Shown: positions 41,539 to 50,207 of the stretch, piece by piece
Numbering within the stretch: position 1 is the first letter of the stretch
Layout of the letters: each line of letters starts with the position of its first letter
Assembly: GCA_964636895.1 (NCBI GenBank)
Contig: CAZWUW010000004.1
Span: 1 to 59,984 of the forward strand
Length of the DNA stretch: 59,984 bases
From: CAZWUW01 sp964636895
GTDB lineage: Bacteria; Bacillota; Thermincolia; Thermincolales; CAZWUW01
Direction: 5' to 3'
Made by a program: the position numbers and the translations under genes
Notes under the pieces: generated by a model
Seen by the model: only the letters and a program-made list of their open reading frames with translations
Database searches by the model: none
What the model was told of the DNA's origin: nothing

Positions 41539-41906
41539 GGTTTGATATCTTTACTTTTTCGGCCCTCTTTGCGGCGTTGTTTTTATTGATGGCACTGGAG
41601 TTGGTTCGGCGAAAACGGCTTAAAGAACAGTACTCGCTGCTTTGGTTGTTTACCGGTTTCATTATGCTGGTACTGGCCCTTTGGCGGGAACTGTTGGAAT
41701 ACCTGGCCCGACTGCTGCATATTGCCTATGCCCCATCACTTTTGTTTATTGCCGGGATCCTGTTTTCCTTTGCCCTGATTATGCATTATTCCATTATCAT
41801 TTCCCGACTGAGCAGCCAGAACACCAGATTGGCGCAAGAGGTGGGCATTTTGCATAAAGAACTGGGTGATATCCGCAAAAAAGTAGACGGGGGGAAGGTC
41901 AATTGA
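41535..41906 (+). CDS. DUF2304 membrane protein
   Basis: 123 residues, three membrane helices and a C-terminal coiled region (LSSQNTRLAQEVGILHKELGDIRKKV). The LLMALELVRRKRLKEQYSLLWLFTGFIML segment is the DUF2304 signature. It regularly follows GT2 genes and may hold the lipid-sugar complex together (inference). It starts at TTG 41535 inside the preceding stop, eight bases from AGGAGG. Confidence 0.85.
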   Translation: MRFDIFTFSALFAALFLLMALELVRRKRLKEQYSLLWLFTGFIMLVLALWRELLEYLARLLHIAYAPSLLFIAGILFSFALIMHYSIIISRLSSQNTRLAQEVGILHKELGDIRKKVDGGKVN

Positions 41907-42250
41907 AGACACTCCCCTTGATTTTGCTGAACGTTTTTTTACTGACGGTAGGCCAGGTGTTATGGAAAATCGGCCTTAATCAAGCCGGCGGTATTTCGCT
42001 GGCTAATATGTTCAAAGTCTTGTTTTCACCGCTGATTATTGCCGGACTTATTCTTTTTATTATTGCCACCGGATTGTGGTTTGTAATCCTGAGCAAAGCC
42101 GATCTTAGTTACGCGTATCCTTTGCAGAGTACGGCATATGTGCTGGGGATGCTTGCTGCCTGGCTAATATTTAAAGAAGTGATTCCGGTCACTAGATGGC
42201 TTGGCGTAGCTGTTATTATTGTCGGGGTATATATTGTTTCAATGAAGTGA
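41903..42250 (+). CDS. EamA/SMR-like small membrane protein (ArnE/ArnF-like)
   Basis: 115 residues, four membrane helices. LLNVFLLTVGQVLWKIGLNQAGG and SKADLSYAYPLQSTAYVLGMLAAWLIFKEVI follow the ArnE/ArnF type of undecaprenyl-phosphate-sugar flippase subunits. It completes a GT2-DUF2304-SMR cassette and may flip the lipid-linked sugar. TTG 41903 overlaps the previous stop (TTGA). A strong terminator follows. Confidence 0.83.
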   Translation: MKTLPLILLNVFLLTVGQVLWKIGLNQAGGISLANMFKVLFSPLIIAGLILFIIATGLWFVILSKADLSYAYPLQSTAYVLGMLAAWLIFKEVIPVTRWLGVAVIIVGVYIVSMK

Positions 42251-42252
42251 CA

Positions 42253-42292
42253 AAAAGAAGCTGCCGTTTAAAAGCGGCAGCTTCTTTCAATG
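42253..42292 (+). terminator. Rho-independent terminator after the GT2 cassette
   Basis: AAGAAGCTGCCG and CGGCAGCTTCTT pair perfectly around an eight-base loop, with flanking A and T runs. It may also serve the convergent poly-alanine gene. Confidence 0.88.
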
Positions 42293-42298
42293 CGTTGA

Positions 42299-42640
42299 TT
42301 AAAAACCTGTGGAAGCGGCAGCTGCGGCGGCAGCGGCAGCTGCCGCGGCGCTACCGGCAGCAGCGGCGGCAGCGGCAGCGGCAGCAGCAGCGCCCCCACC
42401 ACTGGCAGCAGCCGCCGCAGCAGCGGCAGACGATTGACGGGCGTGGAAGGATGCGCTGGCAGCAGCCGCGGAGGCGGCGGCAGCATTTCCACCAGCAGCG
42501 GCGGCAGCGGCCGCAGCGGCGGCAGACTCGGCTTGACGGGCATGAAATCGGGCCAGGAAAACAGTCCGGCGGCCGACACCAATGAAACCAAAACCTGGGG
42601 TAAAACCCCCGAAGAAACCAAATTGACCTAAATGAGGCAT
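42299..42640 (-). CDS. Low-complexity Gly/Phe-start, poly-Ala protein
   Basis: 113 residues. The first 30 are Gly/Phe-rich (HLGQFGFFGGFTPGFGF), then comes a basic turn (GVGRRTVFLARFHARQ), then about 80 residues mostly of Ala in runs of eight to twelve, broken by Gly, Ser and a second FHARQ. AAGGAGG sits nine bases before ATG 42640, so it is a deliberate gene, although its codons are an imperfect GCN repeat. No known domain. Structural, coat-like or membrane-surface roles are possible guesses. Other minus-strand frames here give Arg/Cys-rich translations that are shadows. Confidence 0.65.
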   Translation of the reverse strand: MPHLGQFGFFGGFTPGFGFIGVGRRTVFLARFHARQAESAAAAAAAAAAGGNAAAASAAAASASFHARQSSAAAAAAAASGGGAAAAAAAAAAAAGSAAAAAAAAAAAASTGF

Positions 42641-42733
42641 AATTCAACCCTCCTTATGTGTCTATATTACAAATATATGTTAACTACATAGAAAGCGTTC
42701 ATAGAGAGAGTTCATACAGACGAGGTGATGCAA

Positions 42734-43531
42734 ATGGGCGTTATCGATTTTCATGCTCATGTTTTTCCGGAAAAAATCTCCGGCAAGGCAGTGGAACAAC
42801 TGGCTGCTCATTATAAAATACAGATTCCTCACCGGGGTGAAATAAACGATATGCTAGCCAGCGCCGACGCGGCCGGTGTGGACACAATTGTAGTTCTTGC
42901 TGCTGCTACCAACGCTGGTCAGGTGCAGGCCACCAATGATTGGATAGCAAGTATCTGTTCGGAACGGATTATCGGTTTTGGCAGCTTACATCCTGATTAT
43001 CCGGAATTTGCACAGGAACTGGATCGCATGCGGGATTTGGGCCTGACCGGGATTAAGCTGCATTTTGAATTTCAGGGCTTTCCTGTGGACGATCCCCGGA
43101 TGTGGCCGATTTATGAAGCTATTGGAGACAGGTTTCTGATAATGATGCATATGGGGGACCAGCATTCAGACTATTCAGCACCGTGGCGCTTGGCCCGGGT
43201 CTTGGACGCTTTTCCCGGTATTAAAGTAATTGCCGCGCACCTGGGAGGCTGGGCCAACTGGGATGATGCCCGGCGATATGTGCTGGGGCGGGACATATAC
43301 GTGGATACTTCCAGTTGTACCTGGGTGCTCCCGCCTGAGACCGTTGCCGGCCTTATCCGGGCACACGGTGTGGACCGGGTTTTATTTGGCAGTGATTTTC
43401 CGGTCACCTCTCACCTGGAGGAGTTACAGCGTTTTGCCTTGCTGCCGCTGACAGCAGCGGAAAAAGAAAAGATTCTCTGGCGTAATGCTGCGGATTTACT
43501 TGCAGCATTTACAAAGAGTGGCAAATGGTGA
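42734..43531 (+). CDS. Amidohydrolase (Amidohydro_2) family protein
   Basis: 265 residues, a TIM-barrel metal hydrolase. The N-terminal metal motif is IDFHAHVF, with later His in MMHMGDQHSD and AAHLGG, and the Asp in LFGSDFPVTS. The family includes decarboxylases and lactonases such as the 2-pyrone-4,6-dicarboxylate type; the substrate is unknown. ATG 42734 follows GAGGTG by six bases, and upstream in-frame starts overlap that site. It stands alone, with a terminator after it. Confidence 0.85.
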   Translation: MGVIDFHAHVFPEKISGKAVEQLAAHYKIQIPHRGEINDMLASADAAGVDTIVVLAAATNAGQVQATNDWIASICSERIIGFGSLHPDYPEFAQELDRMRDLGLTGIKLHFEFQGFPVDDPRMWPIYEAIGDRFLIMMHMGDQHSDYSAPWRLARVLDAFPGIKVIAAHLGGWANWDDARRYVLGRDIYVDTSSCTWVLPPETVAGLIRAHGVDRVLFGSDFPVTSHLEELQRFALLPLTAAEKEKILWRNAADLLAAFTKSGKW

Positions 43532-43554
43532 AAGACGACCGGTGAATCTGAAAT

Positions 43555-43577
43555 GAGGCCTAGGCCTCTTTTTTTGT
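43555..43577 (+). terminator. Terminator after amidohydrolase gene
   Basis: GAGGCC-TA-GGCCTC followed by TTTTTTT. Confidence 0.8.
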
Positions 43578-43676
43578 TAAGGGAAAAAAATATAAAAACA
43601 TTAAATATTGTCGAAAGTGTTGTGCCTTAATTTTACATCTGGTATTATTATTGCACGGGGTAAAGCAAGGGGAAGA

Positions 43677-44972
43677 ATGATTATGTTAACAGAAGATTTT
43701 TTAATTCAGCTTTTGGATAAGATGAATATTGGCCTGACTTTTCTTAACGAAAAAGGCGAAATTGCCTATTGCAACAGTTACGCTGAAAGGCTTTTCGGTT
43801 ACCGGGAAAAAGGCCTTTTCGGCAGTTCGGTTTTGGACTGCCACCAGACAGCTATACATAACCAGGTGATGAATAAACTGGAAAAATTAAAAACCGGGAA
43901 CTGTGGGGGCTGGCACCGGATTATTGAACGGGGCAATTGCTACCTGGAGAATTATTACAATTCTGTGTATATGCAAAATGAATACAAAGGTATTATTATT
44001 GCCAGCAAAGATATCACGGAAAGGGAGGTTTTATCCAGAGCATTGGAGCAATCACTGCAGGAATTGACCGTGCTTTTCGAAGCGGTACAGATTGTAAATT
44101 CCAGCTTGGATGTTGCACACGTGCTGGAAAATATCGTCCAATTGGCTCAGCCGGTAATCGGTTTTGACGGCGGCGGTATATTGCTGGTGGATAAAACGAC
44201 TGGCGAGCCGGCACATGAAACCTGCTACAATTGCACTGCGGACAGGCTGATGGAAATTAGCCGGAACAGCAACCGGAATAATAATCAGGAGACTTTGCTG
44301 ACGGTGCCGGTGCGGGTAAACAATGAGATTTCCGGACTCTGGTACGTGGAAAACTACAGTGGTCAAATATTTAAAAAAGATCAGAAAGAAATGCTCGAGG
44401 CCTTAGCCAACCTTACGGGTACGGCGGTCAAGAACGCCTGGCTTTATGAGAAAACTAAACGTCAGGCTACTGTTGATACATTGACAGGGCTTTATAACCG
44501 GCAGTATTTTGACCATGTTTTTGGTATCGAAAAAGAACGGGTTAAACTTAGCGGCGGTAAGTTAAGTCTCCTGATGGTAGATGCCAACCGTCTTAAACAC
44601 ATCAATGACCACTTTGGTCATGAGACCGGCGATTATATTATCAAAGAGGCAGCAGCGCTGATTAAAGAGAGTGTGCGGAAAGAGGAACTGGTCTTCCGTT
44701 ATGGTGGGGATGAGATGATCCTGTTGCTGCCGGGCAATAACGCCCGGGCGGCCAAATTAGTGGTTGATCGGATTCGGGGTAAAGTAGATAGGTGGAATAG
44801 TTTTCAGGGTAAAGGTGATTTATATTTGAGTTTGAGTATTGGTTATGCCACGGCCTGTAATGAAAAACAGTTGGAGACATTGCTTAAGGATGCCGATGAG
44901 GCAATGTATCGTGATAAACAGGTGTTTTATGATAGTATTCGAGAACACAAAGACAATTATTACCGGGCTTAG
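43677..44972 (+). CDS. PAS-GAF-GGDEF protein (diguanylate cyclase-like)
   Basis: 431 residues from ATG 43677 (AAGGGGAAG upstream). A PAS domain covers about residues 5-120 (LTFLNEKGEIAYCNSYAERLFGY, then VLDCHQTAIH), a GAF domain about 135-265, and a GGDEF domain 275-425 (DTLTGLYNRQYF). The active-site loop reads RYGGDEMILLLPG, so Met replaces the usual Phe; both acids are kept. The residues before it (RKEELVF) lack the RxxD inhibitory site. It probably makes c-di-GMP in response to a cytoplasmic signal, but no membrane segment is present. A terminator follows. Confidence 0.87.
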   Translation: MIMLTEDFLIQLLDKMNIGLTFLNEKGEIAYCNSYAERLFGYREKGLFGSSVLDCHQTAIHNQVMNKLEKLKTGNCGGWHRIIERGNCYLENYYNSVYMQNEYKGIIIASKDITEREVLSRALEQSLQELTVLFEAVQIVNSSLDVAHVLENIVQLAQPVIGFDGGGILLVDKTTGEPAHETCYNCTADRLMEISRNSNRNNNQETLLTVPVRVNNEISGLWYVENYSGQIFKKDQKEMLEALANLTGTAVKNAWLYEKTKRQATVDTLTGLYNRQYFDHVFGIEKERVKLSGGKLSLLMVDANRLKHINDHFGHETGDYIIKEAAALIKESVRKEELVFRYGGDEMILLLPGNNARAAKLVVDRIRGKVDRWNSFQGKGDLYLSLSIGYATACNEKQLETLLKDADEAMYRDKQVFYDSIREHKDNYYRA

Positions 44973-44984
44973 ACCCGGTTTTTT
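44962..44984 (+). terminator. Terminator overlapping the GGDEF gene stop
   Basis: ACCGGG and CCCGGT pair around six bases and are followed by TTTTT. Confidence 0.7.
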
Positions 44985-45087
44985 AATTAGCGAAACCCAA
45001 AACCATAAATTACCATGCGAAAACGACAGGAGAAACCGGCTTGCCTGTCAAACTAGTATAGGAAATGCATGAAGATGGTGATAATTT

Positions 45088-45624
45088 ATGGATAGGATAA
45101 AACAAAATAACCGAAAAAAGGAATTTATTCAGTGGTTCCTGAACCGTCATCACCTGAAAAGTCCGGAAACTGCCGCTATTTTGCAATATATTTTGGAAAA
45201 TGAGCAGCTGCTTGACAGGGTAACAATAGTTGAAGATATTCGCTATTTGCCGGATGCGGTGCTGATATCGGCTACAGATGCGGATACGGTTTCTTATTTG
45301 CTGCGTTTAAGTAATACCTATTTTGAATATGTGCAGGATTTTTTGGCTCACCTGAGGGCTTTTCCGCCGGATGAGATTTTTATCCGGCTGGCCTTTAACA
45401 AAGAAGTGGTATGCTATCATTGCAAAGAACGACAAGGCGATTATGGCACTGCCGCTGGTCGGGAAGGAGAAATATGGGATTTTGTAAGCCGGTTGGAGGA
45501 AAACTTCAGTGCCCGGGAAAAACAGCTTAAAGAGTTGCTGCGGCTCATTGACAGAGCGCTTGATGTAAGGCAACGGGCCGACTTTTTCCGACTTGCGGAA
45601 GAGTACCGGCGGTTAATAGGTTAA
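45088..45624 (+). CDS. YpiB-like UPF0302 protein with IDEAL motif
   Basis: 178 residues. KKEFIQWFLNRHHLKSPETAAILQYIL then VTIVED and AVLISATDAD match the UPF0302 N-terminal domain of Bacillus YpiB, and the end LIDRALDVRQRADFFRLAEEY matches the short IDEAL motif found at its C-terminus. B. subtilis YpiB is uncharacterised. A weak site (GATGGTGATAA) precedes ATG 45088. It is flanked by terminators and stands alone. Confidence 0.75.
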   Translation: MDRIKQNNRKKEFIQWFLNRHHLKSPETAAILQYILENEQLLDRVTIVEDIRYLPDAVLISATDADTVSYLLRLSNTYFEYVQDFLAHLRAFPPDEIFIRLAFNKEVVCYHCKERQGDYGTAAGREGEIWDFVSRLEENFSAREKQLKELLRLIDRALDVRQRADFFRLAEEYRRLIG

Positions 45625-45629
45625 GCTAT

Positions 45630-45674
45630 AAAGGTGGCCAATGGTTTATTTTCTAAGCCATTGGCCACCTTTGA
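45630..45674 (+). terminator. Strong terminator after the YpiB-like gene
   Basis: AAAGGTGGCCAATGG and CCATTGGCCACCTTT form a perfect 15-base stem around 13 bases. The T-tract is short. Confidence 0.8.
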
Positions 45675-45756
45675 AATTTTCGGGTGCGGGCGGGGAGGAT
45701 AAACTCCTTCCTCCCCGAATAATATAAGTTACATGTTAAAAATGGCGGTGATTGCA

Positions 45757-46605
45757 GTGCCCTACAGGCTGACAAAAGATATATTTGTGTTTCAAAGCAG
45801 TATCTGGCAGACTAACAGCACAGTTATACTAAATGAAGCAGCTAATGTGACGGTGGACCCGGCTTACTTTCCGTCGGAAATCCAGGTAATTGCCGATTTC
45901 GCCTCCCGCAAGCGGAGTTTTAGCAAGTATTTGGTTTTTACCCATGCGGATTTTGATCATATTGTCGGTCATCAGTTTTTTCGGGATGCCCGCAAAATTG
46001 CACATGAAAAAATCTTGCATAGTGACCGGGAGGCACAGTTGGAGCAGCTTAATGAAATTGATGATACATACTATATCCGGCGGCAGGTGCCATTTGAATT
46101 TCCTGAAGCGGATATTACATTTAATGATGAGTTTTCCTTGCCATTAAAGGAAGATAAGCTTTTGTTTTTTTCCGCCCCTGGGCATACCGAGGAGTCCATT
46201 TTTATTGTCAGTCCGGACAAAAAGACATTAATTGCCGGTGATTACCTGTCAGATCTGGAGTTTCCATTTATATACCATAATTGTGCCGATTACCTGGGCA
46301 CACTGCAATTGGCATCCCGGCTAACGGAAATATATGAGCTGGAATTTATGGTGCCGGGTCATGGCGGCCCTGCTGAAAATAAATTGGAAATACTGCTCCG
46401 GATTGACCGGGATATGCAGTATGTTACTGAATTAGCGGCCCGGGTGCGGGACTGTCTGGTACAGGGATTGCAGGAAAAAGAAATCCTGGAAGTAATGAAG
46501 GAAATGGATTATGAAAATGAACGTATTACCGGGATGATGGTCAAAATGCATATGGAAAATGTCCGACTGGCGATAACTGAATTAAACAGCTGCGAGGGAG
46601 GTTAG
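45757..46605 (+). CDS. Metallo-beta-lactamase fold hydrolase
   Basis: 282 residues from GTG 45757, chosen because GGCGGTGA lies six bases upstream; an ATG at 45733 lacks a site. The metal motif is THADFDHIVGH (HXDXDH) with later His in APGHTEES, the Asp in IAGDYLSD and His in VPGHGG. It is a cytoplasmic hydrolase of the glyoxalase II-like group, substrate unknown. The C-terminal 75 residues form an extra helical region, as in LACTB2-like members. A CGGGGAGGA/TCCTCCCCG hairpin at 45691-45719 lies ahead of it. The next gene starts five bases after its stop. Confidence 0.85.
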   Translation: MPYRLTKDIFVFQSSIWQTNSTVILNEAANVTVDPAYFPSEIQVIADFASRKRSFSKYLVFTHADFDHIVGHQFFRDARKIAHEKILHSDREAQLEQLNEIDDTYYIRRQVPFEFPEADITFNDEFSLPLKEDKLLFFSAPGHTEESIFIVSPDKKTLIAGDYLSDLEFPFIYHNCADYLGTLQLASRLTEIYELEFMVPGHGGPAENKLEILLRIDRDMQYVTELAARVRDCLVQGLQEKEILEVMKEMDYENERITGMMVKMHMENVRLAITELNSCEGG

Positions 46606-46609
46606 TATT

Positions 46610-47551
46610 ATGTTGAAGGGGCAACCGCGTAGCGGAATGTACCCGAAAAGGAAACCGTGGGGCCGGATATTCCTGGTCGCGGTGCCGGTTTTGGTATTAT
46701 TGGTGCTTATCGGAATAGCCGCCAAAGTGGGGTGGGCCCTTACTCATCCGGCAAAAAAGAAGGTAATCATGCCGGCTATGGTGCAGGGATTAAAGATAGA
46801 AGATGTATCTTTTGTTAGCCGGGTAGATAAATTGCAGTTAAAAGGATGGTTTTTGCCGGCTGCGGAGAGCCAGAAGACCATCATTTTTGTGCATGGCTAT
46901 AGAAACAACCGCCTGCAGGAGAACGTGCCGGCCCTGCCTGTAGCCCGGGAACTGGTTCGAAAAGGATATAATATCCTGCTTTTTGACCTGAGAAATTCCG
47001 GTGAGTCCCAGGGGGAACTGACATCTGTGGGTCAATTTGAAAAAAGGGATGTTTTAGGCGCTATAGATTATGTTAAGTCCCGCGGTATACAGGGGAAACA
47101 TATTGGCTTGCTGGGCTATTCCATGGGGGGTGCTGCTACCATATTGGCTGCCGGCGAGACGAAGGCAGCAGAGGCTGTAGTTGCTGACGGGGCTTTTGCC
47201 GACCTGACTGCATACCTTAAAGAAAATTTGCCGGTTTGGTCCGAATTGCCGGCTTTTCCTTTTACACCGCTGATTCTAAGTTTGATTCCACCGGTAACGG
47301 GTACCGACCCGGCCGAGGTAAGTCCGGTCAAAGCTATAAAGAAGGTTTCGGCACCCGTTTTTTTCATTCACGGCAAGGCCGATACCGCGACTCCACATAA
47401 AAACAGTGAGCAGTTATATCAGGCGGCGCCGGGTTTGGAAAAGGAAATCTGGCTGGTGGCCGGCGCAGATCATGTGAAAAGCTATCAGGTGCAGTCAAAG
47501 GAATATATCAAGCGGGTCACGGCTTTTTTTGACAAGCACCTGGGAAAATAG
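46610..47551 (+). CDS. Membrane-anchored alpha/beta hydrolase
   Basis: 313 residues. One N-terminal membrane helix (IFLVAVPVLVLLVLIGIAAKVG) precedes an alpha/beta hydrolase domain: the oxyanion region VHGYRNNRL, the nucleophile elbow GYSMGGAAT, an acid in FIHGKADTATP and the catalytic His in GADHVKSY. It is likely a cell-surface esterase or peptidase; the substrate is unknown. ATG 46610 has GGGAGG upstream and only four bases separate it from the previous stop, so the two hydrolases are one operon. It converges with the YdjM gene at the next base. Confidence 0.87.
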   Translation: MLKGQPRSGMYPKRKPWGRIFLVAVPVLVLLVLIGIAAKVGWALTHPAKKKVIMPAMVQGLKIEDVSFVSRVDKLQLKGWFLPAAESQKTIIFVHGYRNNRLQENVPALPVARELVRKGYNILLFDLRNSGESQGELTSVGQFEKRDVLGAIDYVKSRGIQGKHIGLLGYSMGGAATILAAGETKAAEAVVADGAFADLTAYLKENLPVWSELPAFPFTPLILSLIPPVTGTDPAEVSPVKAIKKVSAPVFFIHGKADTATPHKNSEQLYQAAPGLEKEIWLVAGADHVKSYQVQSKEYIKRVTAFFDKHLGK

Positions 47552-48517
47552 TTATGAAGTCTGAACTGGGTGACGGATACCCCGCACCCAACCAAAACGT
47601 TCATCCACTACCTGTAAGTCACGATCCAGAAAAACTGTAGCTGTAAAGGGCACCTTATCACCGAACAAAAACCTTAAATCACTGAAATGTACTTTGTAAC
47701 CTGTGGTCGTTTCTTCTCTGGCCACCCACATATGCCGGGCGAACTCAACGAATACCCTGGCCCCCGGGGCTTCCCAGGCGGCGGCAATCACCTGGTCTTG
47801 CGGCACTTTGGGAAATGTTTTTTCTACTTCCACTTTATCCGGCCAGGACACTATACCGGCCAAAAAAATGTCGTCGGTTTCGGCCACAAAGTTCCAGTTC
47901 AGCAGGTGCAGGGTGGGTATAATACTTAATGCCCGGGCATTTTCGAATTTGGCCTGTAATGCGTTTTTCAGCCGGTATCTGACCAGCGTGCGCAGCACCA
48001 GGTAGGTAGCGGTGAGTCCCCAGACCACACGGAAAATGGCTAGCGGACCGGTATTGCCCGTGAACCCAATAATGATGCCGGTACCGAAAATTATAATAAT
48101 GAAAAGGTCCATAATAAATAAAATATCCAGCGCATACATTTTGCCGGATAAAGGCCAGAATGCTTTGGTGCCGTAAGAGGTCAGCATATCCAGGCCAACG
48201 TGCAGCAGAATAGCCAAATACGACCACTGCCAGACAGTCAGCCAGGGCACCCCAGGGAAAAATAGAATTACCGCAAGGGCCGCAATGGTGGCAAGCAGCA
48301 CCTGGGCCAGTATGGAATGGGAAAAACCCCGGTGGTGTTTTAAATATACCGAGTTACCCTTTAACCGCAGGACTATGTCCAGGTCAGGGGCCTGCGAGGC
48401 AATCATTACTCCCCAGAAAACTGCCTGCGCCAACTGGGGATCGCCGCTTACGGCTGCCGTGCCGTGGGCAATGGCTACTAGTCCTGCGCCGGTTAGGGCG
48501 TGAGTCAGATTGTCCAA
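47552..48517 (-). CDS. YdjM/DUF457 membrane-bound metal-dependent hydrolase
   Basis: 321 residues. The N-terminus MDNLTHALTGAGL and the APDLDIVL and YLKHHRGFSHS motifs give the His/Asp metal ligands of the YdjM (LexA-regulated, DUF457) family, with four to five membrane helices. The C-terminal 110 residues form a soluble, beta-rich tail. The family is a predicted membrane hydrolase, substrate unknown. Translation begins at TTG 48517 with AAGGAG upstream. It converges with the alpha/beta hydrolase gene without a gap. Confidence 0.85.
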   Translation of the reverse strand: MDNLTHALTGAGLVAIAHGTAAVSGDPQLAQAVFWGVMIASQAPDLDIVLRLKGNSVYLKHHRGFSHSILAQVLLATIAALAVILFFPGVPWLTVWQWSYLAILLHVGLDMLTSYGTKAFWPLSGKMYALDILFIMDLFIIIIFGTGIIIGFTGNTGPLAIFRVVWGLTATYLVLRTLVRYRLKNALQAKFENARALSIIPTLHLLNWNFVAETDDIFLAGIVSWPDKVEVEKTFPKVPQDQVIAAAWEAPGARVFVEFARHMWVAREETTTGYKVHFSDLRFLFGDKVPFTATVFLDRDLQVVDERFGWVRGIRHPVQTS

Positions 48518-48738
48518 GACAATACTCCTTTCACAATAAACTCACCTTATCGTATAATATTCCTGATTTAATTAAAATCCATACGATCCACCGGCGGTAC
48601 CGCGGACTGCGTTAACGGGGCCTTGGCCGGGATGAGGAATACCTTGATTAGGAAAAATGTTAAAGAATTATTAAAATATTACGATATAATAACCGAAGTA
48701 ATTGTTTTCAGAAACCTTTACAAATGGCGGTGGTATCT

Positions 48739-49026
48739 ATGAAAAACATACCGTTACTGGGACACACAGGCATTAAGGCCAATTATAAAAGTCTGTATCA
48801 ACATGCTTTGGGGGGGCAAAAGGGCAATGACCCTCAGCCGCCGGATGAAATGTACCTTTCGCTGATAGAAAAAATTGATAAATCAAACATGTCAAAGCAA
48901 GATAAGGCCGCTTTGACCGAACTTGTCCGGTCGGCGCTACCGGAATTACAGCCATGTGATGAAGAGACATTCATCAGGCATATTGATTATCTGATTCGCC
49001 TTAAAGAGACCAGGGTCAGAGAATAA
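48739..49026 (+). CDS. Conserved-looking small protein, unknown function
   Basis: 95 residues from ATG 48739, after GGCGGTGG; the ATG at 48724 sits before that site. The protein is hydrophilic and mostly helical (EMYLSLIEKIDKSNMSKQDKAALTELVR), without membrane segments or cysteine motifs. Its coding character is good and the next gene follows by 74 bases, but I recognise no family. Confidence 0.6.
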   Translation: MKNIPLLGHTGIKANYKSLYQHALGGQKGNDPQPPDEMYLSLIEKIDKSNMSKQDKAALTELVRSALPELQPCDEETFIRHIDYLIRLKETRVRE

Positions 49027-49100
49027 TTTAAAAGAAATTACACCTTACCTCCAAATTGCACATAAAAATATAAAAAGGCAATATACGGAGGAGGGTGGCA

Positions 49101-50054
49101 GTGGGTAAACGGATTAAAGCCAACGCCGTTTTTGAAGGCGGCGGCGTAAAAGGCATTGGCATTGCCGGAGCGCTTACGGTGGCGGAAAAACAATATGAAT
49201 GGGTGTATTTGGCGGGAACTTCGGCCGGTGCCATGATTGCCGCTTTGGTGGCGGCCGGTTACAGCGCCGAGGAAATCAAAGACCTGGTTTTTTCAATAGA
49301 CTACAGTAAATGTACGGATGGCAGAATTTTTCACCGGCTGCCGTTAGTCGGCCCGCTTATTAGCATTATTTTTGAAATGGGTCTGTACCGGGGCGACTAT
49401 CTCGAAAGCTGGATCCGCGAAAAGCTGGCGGCCAAAGGTGTAAGGACATTTCGCGATTTGGCGGTGAAAGTAAGGTGTCATAACCATTACCGTTACAAGC
49501 TGCGACTGATAGCATCAGACATCACCCTCGGCAGGATGCTGGTTTTGCCTCAGGATATAGCGGATTATGGCATAAATCCTGATGACCTGGACGTTGCCCG
49601 GGCAGTTCGCATGAGTATCAGTATCCCCTTCTTTTTTGAACCCGTCCGGCTACGTTATAAGGATGCAAGGGGAAATAACCTGACCAGTTATATAGTAGAT
49701 GGGGGGATTTTAAGCAATTTCCCGGTCTGGTTGTTTGATAAGAGTCCGAATCCCGGACCAACCTTTGGGTTTAAACTTACTGAACCAGGGGCAGCATGTG
49801 CAAATAAAATTAACGGGCCGATAGGGCTTTTAACCGCCTTGTTTGCCACGATGCTGGAAGCTCATGATAACCGTTACATCAAAGAAAGCAATTTTGCCCG
49901 GACTGTAGCGATTCCTACCCTGGGCATTGCTACAACTGATTTTGGCATTACGCCGGCCAAAGCCCGGGCGCTTTTTGCCACCGGCGTCAGTGCCGCTGAG
50001 GATTTTTTTAATCGTTGGAATTACTGGCAGTTTAAAGCCAAATATTTAAAATAA
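49101..50054 (+). CDS. Patatin-like phospholipase
   Basis: 317 residues. The oxyanion hole is FEGGGVKGIG, the nucleophile motif is AGTSAGAM (GXSXG) and the catalytic Asp is in VDGGILSNFP, the full patatin set. It should be a Ser-Asp lipid acyl hydrolase working in the cytoplasm, as there is no signal peptide. GTG 49101 is nine bases after GGAGG, better placed than the GTG at 49095. A terminator follows. Confidence 0.9.
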   Translation: MGKRIKANAVFEGGGVKGIGIAGALTVAEKQYEWVYLAGTSAGAMIAALVAAGYSAEEIKDLVFSIDYSKCTDGRIFHRLPLVGPLISIIFEMGLYRGDYLESWIREKLAAKGVRTFRDLAVKVRCHNHYRYKLRLIASDITLGRMLVLPQDIADYGINPDDLDVARAVRMSISIPFFFEPVRLRYKDARGNNLTSYIVDGGILSNFPVWLFDKSPNPGPTFGFKLTEPGAACANKINGPIGLLTALFATMLEAHDNRYIKESNFARTVAIPTLGIATTDFGITPAKARALFATGVSAAEDFFNRWNYWQFKAKYLK

Positions 50055-50102
50055 TAGCAGGAAAAAACTAGTCGTGAATAGAATATAAATAACTATAAAT
50101 TT

Positions 50103-50124
50103 ACGGGCAGCCGCCCGTTTTTTT
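50103..50124 (+). terminator. Terminator after patatin-like gene
   Basis: ACGGGC and GCCCGT pair around AGCC and run into TTTTTTT. Confidence 0.85.
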
Positions 50125-50207
50125 ATGTGGCGGAAACGATGCTGTCCGGTCGCGCCGACAGAAGCTAACTATAAGCGCTGGTTTGAGGAGTAGAAGGAGG
50201 GATGACA

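Noticed and set aside
42351..42647. 98-codon minus-strand frame, Arg/Cys-rich, over the poly-Ala gene
   Set aside because: Its TTG start abuts the ribosome binding site, and the cysteine/arginine runs are just the alanine codon repeat read in another frame.
45691..45719. CGGGGAGGA/TCCTCCCCG hairpin before the metallo-hydrolase gene
   Set aside because: Not followed by a T-tract and just after a strong terminator; considered only a stem-loop of unknown value.
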